Part shown: in pieces, positions 46,387 to 55,414 of the stretch | How positions within the stretch are numbered: position 1 is the stretch's first letter | Layout of the letters: each line of letters opens with the position of its first letter | Assembly (NCBI GenBank): GCA_018260475.1 | Contig: JAGLBA010000003.1 | Coordinates: 62,001-126,000, forward strand | Direction: 5' to 3' | DNA from: Chryseobacterium sp. | Lineage (GTDB): Bacteria > Bacteroidota > Bacteroidia > Flavobacteriales > Weeksellaceae | Length of the DNA: 64,000 nucleotides | The notes under the pieces: model-generated | What the model was told of the DNA's origin: nothing | What the model saw: the letters and a program-made list of their open reading frames with translations, nothing else | The model's database searches: none | Translations under genes and position numbers: made by a program

Positions 46387-46626
46387 TTACTTGTTCACAA
46401 CTTCTTCGATGTAAGCGATAGCGTGCCCTACAGTAGTGATTTTCTCAGCTTGATCATCAGGGATTTGAATATTAAATTCTTTTTCAAATTCCATAATAAG
46501 TTCTACAGTATCCAAAGAATCAGCTCCCAAATCATTGGTGAAGCTAGCTTCGTTTGTCACTTCTGTTTCTTCTACGTCTAGCTTATCAGCGATGATAGCT
46601 TTTACTCTTGATGCAATGTCTGACAT
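46387..46626 (-). CDS. acpP: Acyl carrier protein
   Basis: AcpP (79 residues). The phosphopantetheine Ser is residue 37 in [14 protein letters not shown]. It is acidic and of normal length. It is the first gene of acpP-fabF-rnc-IPExxxVDY-pyk, with a promoter box 35 bases upstream. Confidence 0.98.
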   Translation of the reverse strand: MSDIASRVKAIIADKLDVEETEVTNEASFTNDLGADSLDTVELIMEFEKEFNIQIPDDQAEKITTVGHAIAYIEEVVNK

Positions 46627-46661
46627 AATATTTGTTTTTTTAATGATTATTTACTTGTGTG

Positions 46662-46669
46662 CAAATATA
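46662..46669 (-). promoter_or_regulatory. Bacteroidota -7 box for the acpP operon
   Basis: Reads TATATTTG (then C) on the minus strand, 35 bases before the acpP ATG. Confidence 0.55.
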
Positions 46670-46759
46670 TAAAATTCTTTAAGACTAAATATTTTTTAAC
46701 TTTTTTTAAAACAATAATGTTAACATAGTAAGTTATCCGACTAATAATCAACCAAAAAA

Positions 46760-46790
46760 TTGAGTGTCAAATTATAAATTCTTAATTTTG
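46760..46790 (+). promoter_or_regulatory. Promoter of folE
   Basis: TTG (46760-46762) and TAATTTTG (46783-46790) with a 20-base spacer. It predicts a leader of about 15 bases before ATG 46810. Confidence 0.65.
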
Positions 46791-46809
46791 CTTCCATATT
46801 ATATTTAGA

Positions 46810-47475
46810 ATGCATGATTTAATCGAAAACGACGACGATGTCTTCACCGGAAAAGAGCATACACCGCTGCGCCCAGACGCCTTTGTGATGAGCCCCGAGG
46901 AAAAAATTAAGAAAATAGAGCATCATTTCGGAGAAATTATGCACGCTTTGGGCATGGATCTTACGGATGATTCTCTGAAGGATTCCCCGAAACGCGTTGC
47001 TAAAATGTATGTAAACGAGATTTTTGGTGGACTGTTGCCGGAAAATAAACCTGTAATTTCAACCTTTAAAAACAATTATAAATACCGCCAAATGCTGGTG
47101 GAGAAGGATATAACGGTGTATTCCTTTTGTGAACATCATTTTTTGCCAATTATTGGGCGGGCGCATGTGGCTTATATTTCAAACGGCAAAGTGATCGGCC
47201 TTTCTAAAATCAATCGTATTGTGGACTATTACGCAAAACGGCCGCAGGTTCAGGAGCGCCTGACCATGCAAATTGTAGACGCACTGAAGGATGCCCTTGG
47301 AACCACAGATGTAGCGTGTATTATAGATGCCAAACACCTTTGTGTAAATTGTCGCGGGATAAAAGATACTGCGAGTTCTACCATCACAGCGGAACTCAGC
47401 GGAATTTTCCGTACCAACCCGATTACAAGGCAGGAATTCTTGCACTATGTAGGAAGCCATGCGAAATTGGATTGA
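46810..47475 (+). CDS. folE: GTP cyclohydrolase I
   Basis: FolE (221 residues) turns GTP into dihydroneopterin triphosphate for folate and queuosine-type pathways. Zinc ligands are in YSFCEHHFLPIIGRAHVAYI (Cys-His, about 101-113) and LCVNCRGIKD (Cys, about 178). LTDDSLKDSPKRVAKMYVNEIFGGL is conserved. Its product also feeds QueD, which is encoded at 56.9 kb. Confidence 0.96.
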   Translation: MHDLIENDDDVFTGKEHTPLRPDAFVMSPEEKIKKIEHHFGEIMHALGMDLTDDSLKDSPKRVAKMYVNEIFGGLLPENKPVISTFKNNYKYRQMLVEKDITVYSFCEHHFLPIIGRAHVAYISNGKVIGLSKINRIVDYYAKRPQVQERLTMQIVDALKDALGTTDVACIIDAKHLCVNCRGIKDTASSTITAELSGIFRTNPITRQEFLHYVGSHAKLD

Positions 47476-47559
47476 TATTAAATAATAGAAGCTCTTAAAT
47501 ATTTTTATTGAAAAAAAAATGTATTAGTGAGAGAATAATAAATTCCAAGATAAAAGTAA

Positions 47560-47715
47560 TGTGAAATTTATTTTGGATTTGGTGAACGAATCGGTGAAAA
47601 AGGTCGTGTCCTTACTAAAACTCAACAAGAAGATTCTCTCATAGTGAATTTGATGGCTCACGACGAAACAGGATAAAATTTTCAGGAGAGGAGATTTTTA
47701 TCAAGTTCTTCAAGA
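47560..47715 (+). pseudogene. Unidentified gene fragment with an internal stop
   Basis: A frame reading YFGFGERIGEKGRVLTKTQQ then EDSLIVNLMAHDETG, a stop (47674-47676), and NFQERRFLSSSSRE in the same frame. It has no start codon and runs into the toxin remnant. I do not recognise the family; it may be the tail of a lost neighbour or antitoxin. Confidence 0.4.
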
Positions 47716-47982
47716 GAAATAATTGTCGAATTTGATAAGTATTTTGTTAAATAGCTAACGATAATCGGCAATATAAAATTGTTGCCAAAAAATTAAAAAA
47801 AATAATAATTGAATGTGAAAATGCAGAAACTCTGCAAAACATTACGGGATTTTAAAAATTAGTGGGTTTCTCAGACTATTATCATATTTGAGTTGGTGAT
47901 TATAGAATTGGGTTGGAATTTATCGAGAATACTATTTTTATTATAGCTTCAAACCGAAAAGATATATAGTAAATTCCCATAA
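47716..47982 (+). pseudogene. Decayed RelE/ParE-type toxin gene
   Basis: Read across stops and at least two frameshifts, the sequence gives IIVEFDKYFVK, then KKIIIECENAETLQNITGF, KLVGFSDYYHI, VGDYRIGLEFIENTIFII and NRKDI followed by the expected last residues (Y-x-x-FP) in a shifted frame. This is the C-terminal layout of RelE-like mRNA interferases (GDYRIG, RKDIY.FP). Stops fall at 47752, within GF*KL and after DYYHI, and a base is missing near 47974. The toxin is dead. No intact antitoxin is present. Confidence 0.8.
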
Positions 47983-48028
47983 TTTCATAAATTATCGTAT
48001 AAATTGATATAACCTTAAACTTTAAATA

Positions 48029-49498
48029 TTGAATTTAAAAATATACAACTCGCTTTCAGGCGAAAAGGAGGAATTTAAACCCATCCACGAAAATAATGTC
48101 GGGATGTATGTCTGCGGGCCTACGGTCTACAGCAATGTGCACTTGGGAAATGTTCGGACTTTTATGTCTTTCGATTTCATTTTCAGGAGTTTACAGTTCT
48201 TGGGGTACAAGGTGCGTTATGTTAGAAACATTACCGACGCAGGCCATTTGACGGATGATGGCGATGTGAATAACGACCGTTTCGTAAAACAATCTCGATT
48301 GGAGAAGTTGGAACCCATGGAAATCGTCCAAAAATATACTGTTGATTTTCATAAAGTATTGGAATTGTTCAACTTACTACCGCCGACGATTGAACCGACT
48401 GCCACAGGACATATTCTGGAACAAATCGAACTCACAAAGAAGCTTTTGGATAAAGGATTTGCCTATGAATCAAATGGTTCCGTTTATTTTGATGTTTTGG
48501 AATACAATAAACGCGGTTTAAATTACGGCGAACTTTCTAAACGAAATGTGGAAGAACTTTTTGCCAATACCCGTGATTTGGATGGGCAAAATGAGAAGAA
48601 AAATCCACAGGATTTTGCACTTTGGAAGGCAGCTTCTCCGGCACACATTATGCGTTGGAATTCCCCGTGGGGCGCCGGTTTTCCAGGTTGGCACTTGGAA
48701 TGCACCGCCATGTCCACCAAGTATTTAGGTGATAAATTCGACATCCACGGAGGTGGAATGGATTTGAAATTTCCGCACCACGAATGCGAAATTGCACAAG
48801 GAAAAGCGTGCAACGGCCATGAACCTGTGAACTATTGGATGCATGCTAATATGCTGACAATGAACGGACAACGGATGAGTAAGTCTACCGGCAATTATAT
48901 CTTGCCCATGCAACTGATTTCAGGGGAGAATGATTTTTTTGAAAAGCCATTTCACCCTTCGGTGGTTCGTTTTTGCTTTATGCAGGCGCATTATCGCAGC
49001 GTTTTGGATATTTCCAATGAGGCGATGGTCGCCAGCGAAAAAGGTTTTTTGAGGTTGATGGAAGCAGTTAAGCTTTTAGATGATGCTGGTAGTTTTCAGA
49101 TGAATAATCGATCATTGTTTGACATAAAAGAATGGAAAACGAGATGTATTGCAGCGATTTCAGATGATTTCAATTCACCGATATTAATTTCTTATTTATT
49201 TGAAGCAGTCAAGTTTATTTTTGCGTTGAAAGATCAAACAGCGTCTATTTTAGAACAGGATCTTATCGAATTACGACAGTTTATGAAGGTGATTGTTTTT
49301 GATGTCTTGGGCTTAAAATCCATTGAGGAAAGCAATACGGCGAAACTCGATCAGGCGATGCAGGTTTTGATTGAATTGAGAAACCAAGCTCGCAAGGCAA
49401 AAAACTTTGAACTCTCCGACCAAATCCGCGATAAACTCCTTGCCGAAGGCATTGAGTTAAAAGACGGAAGGGAGGGGACAACTTATGTATTGAATTAA
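48029..49498 (+). CDS. cysS: Cysteine--tRNA ligase
   Basis: CysS (489 residues), class I. The HIGH motif appears as [12 protein letters not shown] (about 32-43) and KMSKS as [10 protein letters not shown] (about 283-292). Zinc ligands include CGPT (about 28) and [13 protein letters not shown] and HHECEIAQ. The start codon is TTG at 48029: [15 protein letters not shown] is the normal N-terminus and no ATG exists upstream in frame. A terminator follows. Confidence 0.95.
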   Translation: MNLKIYNSLSGEKEEFKPIHENNVGMYVCGPTVYSNVHLGNVRTFMSFDFIFRSLQFLGYKVRYVRNITDAGHLTDDGDVNNDRFVKQSRLEKLEPMEIVQKYTVDFHKVLELFNLLPPTIEPTATGHILEQIELTKKLLDKGFAYESNGSVYFDVLEYNKRGLNYGELSKRNVEELFANTRDLDGQNEKKNPQDFALWKAASPAHIMRWNSPWGAGFPGWHLECTAMSTKYLGDKFDIHGGGMDLKFPHHECEIAQGKACNGHEPVNYWMHANMLTMNGQRMSKSTGNYILPMQLISGENDFFEKPFHPSVVRFCFMQAHYRSVLDISNEAMVASEKGFLRLMEAVKLLDDAGSFQMNNRSLFDIKEWKTRCIAAISDDFNSPILISYLFEAVKFIFALKDQTASILEQDLIELRQFMKVIVFDVLGLKSIEESNTAKLDQAMQVLIELRNQARKAKNFELSDQIRDKLLAEGIELKDGREGTTYVLN

Positions 49499-49520
49499 TT
49501 TTAAAACCTTAAAAAATGAT

Positions 49521-49549
49521 AGCCTCAGGAAATTCCTAAGGCTTTTTTG
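49521..49549 (+). terminator. Rho-independent terminator after cysS
   Basis: Arms AGCCTCAGGA and TCCTAAGGCT pair with one mismatch, followed by six T. Confidence 0.85.
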
Positions 49550-49693
49550 TTTTATTAAGCGTATCTTCGGTTTGTCTTTGTAATTTATTGATAACGAAAG
49601 TGTAAACACAAATAAGATTAAGATTTTTTAATACAACTTATTCGATTTTTAAAGTAAAAATTAATAAATTGCAATATCTAAAAAGAAGTCATT

Positions 49694-52348
49694 ATGAAAT
49701 TGTACTTTAATATCAATTACAAAACCAAACCCGGTGAAAATGTATGTCTTGCCGTTTTAGAAAATGAAAAAATAGTGAAGTTCTACCCAATGACACACTC
49801 CGAAAATGGGGATTGGCAGACGGAAATAGACTATTTTTCTAAAACAATAGTTTATAAATATCAGCTGAAAGATGACGCGGGCAATGTTTTAACGGAAGAA
49901 ATATCACTTCATCGCCTTGGCTTCACCCACAATTATAATGAATACCAAATCTTCGATGTTTGGAATTTGAAAAATTTCCCAGAAAATTATCTCACGAACA
50001 AAATTTTTTATAATCAATTTGTAAGGTTCAAGGCAGAAAAAAACCTGATACTGAAAAGGCATACACACTTATTCCGCTTAGAGGCGCCCGTCTATAACGC
50101 CGATTGGAAAGTGGTTTTAATGGGGGAACCTGAAGCCCTTGGAAATTGGCAACCTACCGAAGCGGTTGAGATGAAACAAACATCGCAGGGTATCTGGGAA
50201 ATAACTGTGGAAGTAACTGCAAATCAATTAGTAAACTATAAATATGGTTTAAAAAATATTCACAATGGCGATGTTTTCGACATAGAATATGGCGATAATC
50301 GCGTCGCTATGCCAAATATGGAGAAAAATACGCTGCATATTCAGGCAGACCACTTTTTTAAATTCAAATCTTTTGAGATGTACCACGCCGCCGGGGTTGC
50401 GGTTCCTATTTTTTCTTTGCGGTCGGAGCAGGGGTTTGGCGTAGGTGAGTTTTTAGATTTGAAGAAATTAGCAGATTGGGCTAAGGAAGCCGGTTTAGGG
50501 ATGATTCAAACCTTGCCGATTAATGATACAACGGCAAATTTTTCATGGGTAGATTCTTATCCTTATGCGCCCATTTCGCTTTATGCGCTGCATCCGCAAT
50601 ATATCTCGGTAGAGCATTTGGATTACAAAATCCCCACAGACTTGCAGCAGGAGTATGTGGATAAAAAATTGGAGTTGAATGCTTTATCCCAAATAGATTA
50701 CGAAGCGGTGATGGATGGTAAGTGGAAGTTTCTGCGTGCCATCTTCACGAAAAACAAAGAAGTTATTTTCAAGAATAGAGCATTTAAAAAATTCCTCAAA
50801 GAAAACGAGGAATGGCTGTTGCCGTACGCCGCATTTTGCATTCAGAGAGATAAGTACAATACTCCGGACTTCACAAAATGGAGAACCCACAAAAAATATA
50901 TTCCCGGAAAAATCGCTACTTTTTTCTCGGAAAAAAGTAAGGAATATGCCGACGCCATGTTACATTGCTGGGTTCAGTTCCAACTGCACACGCAACTTAA
51001 GCAGGCAGTGGAGTACATCCACGAGCTTGGTATTTCTCTGAAAGGCGATTTGCCGATCGGCATTTACCGCTATTCTGTGGAGGCGTGGACGGAGCCGGAG
51101 CTTTACGGTATGGATTTCCAAGCCGGAGCACCGCCAGATCTTTTCAGCGAGTTGGGTCAGAACTGGGGTTTCCCGACTTACAATTGGGAGGTGATGAAGG
51201 CCGATGGTTACGCATGGTGGAAAAAGCGGTTCCAGGCTTTGGAGCAATATTTTGATGCGATGCGTATCGATCATATCCTCGGATTTTTCCGTATTTGGCG
51301 CACACCGATTTCCGCTACACAGGGTATTTTAGGTTATTTTTATCCTGCCGTTCCTGTGACTGCTGCGGAGTTTTCCGCTCGTCATATACCATTTTCTCGC
51401 GACCGTTATTGCCTTCCCTTCATCAATGATCAAATTCTTTGGGATTACTTCGGAGATGGCCGCACCGAGATTGCAGAGTATTATTTGAACAACCATTTCG
51501 ACGGCACTTATAGTTTTAAGCCAGAATTTGATACACAAAGAAAACTGGTCGACGAATTTGAAACCAACCCGCGTCCCTGGGCAGAAGCCAAACTTTTGGC
51601 GTTAGCTGCGAATGTTTTGTTTTTGGAAGAAAAACGAGACGTCGAAACAGTGTACCATCCTCGCTATGCATCTTTCAAAACAGATTCTTACAAATACCTC
51701 TCCGACTGGGAAAAACACGCGCTGTACGAACTTTACAATGATTATTTCTTCAAAAGACAAGATGCTCTTTGGTACCAAAGCGGTATGGAGAAATTACCGT
51801 TGATTTTGAACTCTTCCAAAATGTTGATTTGCGGCGAAGACCTCGGTTGGGTGCCGGATTGTGTGCCTGTAGTGATGGATCAACTCGCTATTTTAGCATT
51901 GAAAGTACAAAGGATGCCGCCGGGAAACAGCCTTTATTATGATCCGAAAACGGCAGGATATATGAATGTGGTTACGACAAGTTCCCACGACAGTTCCACG
52001 CTGCGCCAGTGGTGGGGCGAGAACCGAGAACTCACTCAAAATTATTTCAACAACCAACTTGGGCAGTCCGGTACGGCGCCGTGGGAGTTGCACCCGGCAT
52101 TGGCGGAGATTATTATGAAGCAACATCTTTATAACGAGGCCATGCTCGCGATTTTCCCGATTCAAGAATTTTTTGCGACCGATGCCAACCTTACAAATCC
52201 TCGGATGGAGGAGGAACGCATCAATGATCCGGCTGTGATTCCTCATTATTGGCGTTACAGAATGCACCTGGATTTGGAAAAACTTATAGAGGAAAAAAAG
52301 TTTAATCAAAAAATATTTGGCTGGGTGAAGGATTCTGGAAGAAATTAA
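49694..52348 (+). CDS. malQ: 4-alpha-glucanotransferase, DPE2-like, with two CBM20 modules
   Basis: An 884-residue GH77 enzyme that moves glucan chains between maltose, oligosaccharides or glycogen. Two starch-binding CBM20-like modules come first (about 1-105 and 118-225; the second has LMGEPEALGNWQPTEAVEM). The GH77 domain (about 235-880) has the nucleophile in YFDAMRIDHILGFFRIW (about 521-537), the acid/base in LICGEDLGWVPDC and VTTSSHDSSTLRQWW. The domain is some 150 residues longer than the simple MalQ type, as in plant DPE2. No glycogen or maltose genes flank it. Confidence 0.92.
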   Translation: MKLYFNINYKTKPGENVCLAVLENEKIVKFYPMTHSENGDWQTEIDYFSKTIVYKYQLKDDAGNVLTEEISLHRLGFTHNYNEYQIFDVWNLKNFPENYLTNKIFYNQFVRFKAEKNLILKRHTHLFRLEAPVYNADWKVVLMGEPEALGNWQPTEAVEMKQTSQGIWEITVEVTANQLVNYKYGLKNIHNGDVFDIEYGDNRVAMPNMEKNTLHIQADHFFKFKSFEMYHAAGVAVPIFSLRSEQGFGVGEFLDLKKLADWAKEAGLGMIQTLPINDTTANFSWVDSYPYAPISLYALHPQYISVEHLDYKIPTDLQQEYVDKKLELNALSQIDYEAVMDGKWKFLRAIFTKNKEVIFKNRAFKKFLKENEEWLLPYAAFCIQRDKYNTPDFTKWRTHKKYIPGKIATFFSEKSKEYADAMLHCWVQFQLHTQLKQAVEYIHELGISLKGDLPIGIYRYSVEAWTEPELYGMDFQAGAPPDLFSELGQNWGFPTYNWEVMKADGYAWWKKRFQALEQYFDAMRIDHILGFFRIWRTPISATQGILGYFYPAVPVTAAEFSARHIPFSRDRYCLPFINDQILWDYFGDGRTEIAEYYLNNHFDGTYSFKPEFDTQRKLVDEFETNPRPWAEAKLLALAANVLFLEEKRDVETVYHPRYASFKTDSYKYLSDWEKHALYELYNDYFFKRQDALWYQSGMEKLPLILNSSKMLICGEDLGWVPDCVPVVMDQLAILALKVQRMPPGNSLYYDPKTAGYMNVVTTSSHDSSTLRQWWGENRELTQNYFNNQLGQSGTAPWELHPALAEIIMKQHLYNEAMLAIFPIQEFFATDANLTNPRMEEERINDPAVIPHYWRYRMHLDLEKLIEEKKFNQKIFGWVKDSGRN

Positions 52349-52473
52349 TATCACTGATTTATAATGAGTTACAATTTATTTTGATTTTTTTTGAAAATAA
52401 ATTTAACTTCACATAAAATTTTGAATCAAACTTCCGAACACAAATGAAGGAAACATTTTTTTTCCATAAACCA

Positions 52474-52505
52474 AAAGAAGTTATTTCGTAAGATTTAACT
52501 TCTTT
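52474..52505 (+). terminator. AT-rich perfect hairpin before the secreted Tyr-rich protein gene
   Basis: AAAGAAGTTA (52474-52483) and TAACTTCTTT (52496-52505) form a perfect 10-bp stem with a 12-base loop, followed by ATTTTATTT. It may terminate malQ transcription, although it lies 125 bases after the stop, or belong to the next gene's leader. Confidence 0.4.
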
Positions 52506-52572
52506 ATTTTATTTATCATCAAAAAGACGAACACAAATGATGTTGATTAATTTTTTTAACACCAGTCACAAA

Positions 52573-53541
52573 ATGAAAAAATATTTCCTGCTTGGGACGC
52601 TGCTGATGGCTTCCCTCGCATTTGCCCAATATTATCCTTCACAAAACTATCCCGACAGTGGCTATACCCAAACCGGATGGAGAGATGATTGGAATGATGA
52701 TGAATTTTACGACTATGCCTATAATCATTTCCCGGATGAATATTTTTATGAATATCCGGTAGATTACTATCCGCAGGGTTATTACGAAAGTTATTACAAC
52801 GACTACCGCCAGAGTATCTCAACCATCAACTGGAATAATTTCGTTCGCGAATTCAACTTAAATCCATATCAAATCCAGGCTTTGCTTTCTTTGAACAGAA
52901 GATTCCCGTCTTTTCAGGTTTGGATAAATTATTACGGTTCCAACCCGAACCGCTGGTACTACGACCGATTCTATGAATTGGAAAGGATTTTAGGACCGAG
53001 AATTTATGTAGTGTTTCAAAACAGATACTTTCGTGGCCACAGCCCTGTGCGCTATTTCCAAGACTACCATAAGACTTATTACGCGCCAAGATATACGGTG
53101 GTTCCGAGGTATAGAAACAGCGACCGCGACCATTATCGCATAGATCGCGACCGTTATTTCCAGCAAAAATCTCAAGGAAATTGGAACGGCGGACAACTAA
53201 ATACCCACGACCCGGGAGGTTTTATCAATAGCAGAAATGAGAGTTCAATTTTTCGTGAAAACCAAGGGCGTAGAAATATAAATTCGCCTTACGGGGAAAA
53301 ACGCACCACAACACCGTTTCCGGATCACAGTAGCGGAGGCTTCCGAAACGGTACAGAGCGAACCACATTCCCGAATGGTGGAAATGCATTGCCAGCAAGG
53401 AAAGGTCGAGATAATAGCGGAGGCTTCCGAAATGGCGCTCCCAGCGAAGTTCCACAGTTGAGGACTTTGGAAGTGAGCAGGACAGCGGGCGAATCCCGCA
53501 CGGACAACAGGAATATTGGCAGAAATGCCGGATTCAGATAG
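52573..53541 (+). CDS. Secreted Tyr/Asn/Arg-rich protein, function unknown
   Basis: A 322-residue exported protein. ATG 52573 gives a clean signal peptide (MKKYFLLGTLLMASLAFAQ); an upstream in-frame ATG at 52537 would add 12 residues and spoil it. Residues about 20-80 are very rich in Tyr and acidic residues (PDEYFYEYPVDYYPQGYYE), about 80-190 form a more ordered part (NLNPYQIQALLSLNRRFPSF), and the rest is Arg/Asn/Gly-rich and basic with a repeated SGGFRNG motif. I do not recognise a family. It looks like a surface or matrix protein of low complexity. Confidence 0.75.
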   Translation: MKKYFLLGTLLMASLAFAQYYPSQNYPDSGYTQTGWRDDWNDDEFYDYAYNHFPDEYFYEYPVDYYPQGYYESYYNDYRQSISTINWNNFVREFNLNPYQIQALLSLNRRFPSFQVWINYYGSNPNRWYYDRFYELERILGPRIYVVFQNRYFRGHSPVRYFQDYHKTYYAPRYTVVPRYRNSDRDHYRIDRDRYFQQKSQGNWNGGQLNTHDPGGFINSRNESSIFRENQGRRNINSPYGEKRTTTPFPDHSSGGFRNGTERTTFPNGGNALPARKGRDNSGGFRNGAPSEVPQLRTLEVSRTAGESRTDNRNIGRNAGFR

Positions 53542-53767
53542 TTCATGGTTTATTTTTTTAATGTTAAGAAGGAACAGGAGAAATTCTGTTCCTTTTTGGT
53601 TTTTCAGGAACTGGTTTTAGAGATTTCCGGGATTCGAGGTTCTTGTGTAGAGTTTCTAGGTAAATTGTTTCGAGTTTTAGTTTGGTTAATTATCTGTATG
53701 ACTATATTTCGTAAATTATTCCAGCAGCACAAAACCCTATTCTCTGACCGATTCTCTATAAATTCCC

Positions 53768-53775
53768 TATCTTTG
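53768..53775 (+). promoter_or_regulatory. Bacteroidota -7 box for der
   Basis: TATCTTTG; it predicts a leader of about 85 bases before ATG 53865. Confidence 0.45.
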
Positions 53776-53864
53776 TCAAAATTTTTGGGCTCAAAAAGAT
53801 TGAGTAACCCATTAATAATCAATTTTTTCTTTTGCTTCGTCGAAGGATTATTAAACAAAATTTT

Positions 53865-55175
53865 ATGTCAAATATCGTAGCCATTGTAGGCCGCCCGAAT
53901 GTAGGGAAATCCACACTTTTCAACAGACTTTTAGAGCGCAGGGAAGCCATTGTAGATTCCGTATCCGGGGTTACACGCGACCGCCATTACGGCAAATCCG
54001 ATTGGAACGGTGTGGAATTTACCGTGATAGATACCGGTGGATATGAGGTGAATTCTGAAGATGTATTCCAAGGCGAAATCACCAAGCAGGTAGAACTCGC
54101 TGTGGATGAGGCTACTTCCATCATTTTTATGCTAAATGTAGATGAAGGCCTTACCGATACCGATCAGGAAATGTTCGAACTTTTGCGCCGTGCAAATAAG
54201 CCGCTGTATATCGTGGTGAACAAAGTAGATTCTGCCACAGAAGAGGTTGCCGCCACAGAGTTTTACCAGTTGGGAATCGAAAAATATTACACGCTTTCCT
54301 CTGCCTCCGGTTCTGGTACTGGCGAACTTTTGGATGATATTGTAAAAGATTTTCCAAGCAACGAATATAAGGACCCATTTGATGGACTTCCGAGAATCAC
54401 CATTGCCGGCCGCCCGAATGTGGGGAAATCCACACTTACCAATGCACTTTTGGATGTAAATAGAAACATCGTCACAGATATTGCTGGCACCACGCGCGAC
54501 TCCATAGAGACACTTTACAACAAATTCGGACACCAGTTTGTACTGGTAGATACCGCGGGGATGCGCCGAAAAGCAAAGGTGAAAGAAGATTTGGAATTCT
54601 ATTCCGTGATGCGTTCCGTGCGTGCTATCGAGCATTCGGATGTCGTCATTATCATGGTAGATGCCACGCAAGGATGGGAATCTCAGGACATGAATATCTT
54701 CGGTATCGCCCAAAAAAACAGAAAAGGAATCGTAATCGTGGTAAACAAGTGGGACCTCGTGGAAAACAAGCAAACCAATACCATGCGCGATTTCGAGAAT
54801 GTCATCAAGGAAAGAATTGGCCAGTTCAATGATATTCCGATTCTCTTCGTTTCCGCACTGACCAAACAAAGGATTTTAAAGGCCGTAGAAGTAGCGATGG
54901 AAGTTTATGAAGCGCGCAAGAAAAAAATCAAAACTTCAAAACTAAACGAAGTCATGCTCCCTGTCTTCGAGGGTACGCCGCCGCCGGCCAACAAAGGGAA
55001 ATACATTAAGGTGAAATATTGCGTACAATTGCCTACGCCGAGCCCTCAGTTCGTGTTTTTCTGCAACCTGCCGCAGTATGTAAAAGAACCCTACAAACGC
55101 TTCACCGAAAATCAACTCCGCAAGCATTTCGGCTTCACCGGCGTACCGATAGAGGTGTATTTCAGACAGAAATAG
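53865..55175 (+). CDS. der: Ribosome biogenesis GTPase Der (EngA)
   Basis: Der (436 residues) has two GTPase domains and a C-terminal KH-like domain and helps assemble the 50S subunit. Domain 1: GRPNVGKSTLF (about 8-18), DTGGYE, NKVD. Domain 2: GRPNVGKSTLT (about 183-193), DTAGMRRKAK, NKWD. KH-like part about 350-436. ATG 53865 (MSNIVAIVG) is the family start; an upstream in-frame start would add 11 residues. A terminator follows. Confidence 0.96.
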   Translation: MSNIVAIVGRPNVGKSTLFNRLLERREAIVDSVSGVTRDRHYGKSDWNGVEFTVIDTGGYEVNSEDVFQGEITKQVELAVDEATSIIFMLNVDEGLTDTDQEMFELLRRANKPLYIVVNKVDSATEEVAATEFYQLGIEKYYTLSSASGSGTGELLDDIVKDFPSNEYKDPFDGLPRITIAGRPNVGKSTLTNALLDVNRNIVTDIAGTTRDSIETLYNKFGHQFVLVDTAGMRRKAKVKEDLEFYSVMRSVRAIEHSDVVIIMVDATQGWESQDMNIFGIAQKNRKGIVIVVNKWDLVENKQTNTMRDFENVIKERIGQFNDIPILFVSALTKQRILKAVEVAMEVYEARKKKIKTSKLNEVMLPVFEGTPPPANKGKYIKVKYCVQLPTPSPQFVFFCNLPQYVKEPYKRFTENQLRKHFGFTGVPIEVYFRQK

Positions 55176-55192
55176 TTGTTTATCAATAACCT

Positions 55193-55228
55193 AACTCCCA
55201 TAGTTTCTTGCTATAGGAGTTTTTTTTG
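55193..55228 (+). terminator. Rho-independent terminator after der
   Basis: Arms AACTCCCATAG and CTATAGGAGTT pair with one mismatch; a run of eight T follows. Confidence 0.85.
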
Positions 55229-55231
55229 GAG

Positions 55232-55368
55232 CTATTTCCCGCTGTCCACTGTATCTTTTCTGCGGCTGTCTCGCTGCCTCCCTTCGGTCGGCACCGCTCC
55301 ACCCACAGAAAAGGATGCCGTTTCCATCGTGGCTATGCAGGATTCGCCGTCCTTGGCGAAAAAAAACA
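55232..55368 (+). repeat. GC-rich structured intergenic repeat, copy D
   Basis: Lies between der and upp. Stem arms are CTTTTCTG (55255-55262) and CAGAAAAG (55306-55313). It shares the 17-mer GCCTCCCTTCGGTCGGC (55276-55292), CTGTATCTTTT and AAAAGGATGCCG with copy C, and GATTCGCCGTCC with copy B. Confidence 0.8.
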
Positions 55369-55393
55369 TTTTAAAAGGGAAAAATTAAAATCC

Positions 55394-55401
55394 TAAATTT
55401 G
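55394..55401 (+). promoter_or_regulatory. Bacteroidota -7 box for upp
   Basis: TAAATTTG, 13 bases before ATG 55415. Confidence 0.55.
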
Positions 55402-55414
55402 CAAAAATTTCACA

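Larger units (their letters stand above)
47476..48028 (+). other. 553-base gap filled by decayed genes
   Basis: No intact gene. The AT-rich stretch holds two stop-ridden reading frames on the plus strand: an unidentified fragment and a RelE-type toxin remnant (separate entries). No promoter for cysS with a clear -7 box is seen. Confidence 0.7.

Noticed and set aside
54132..54869. A 245-codon open frame opposite der
   Set aside because: It lies wholly inside the coding region of Der, which has all its motifs; it is a shadow frame.
55176..55388. A 70-codon open frame after der
   Set aside because: It runs through a terminator and repeat copy D, so it is not a gene.
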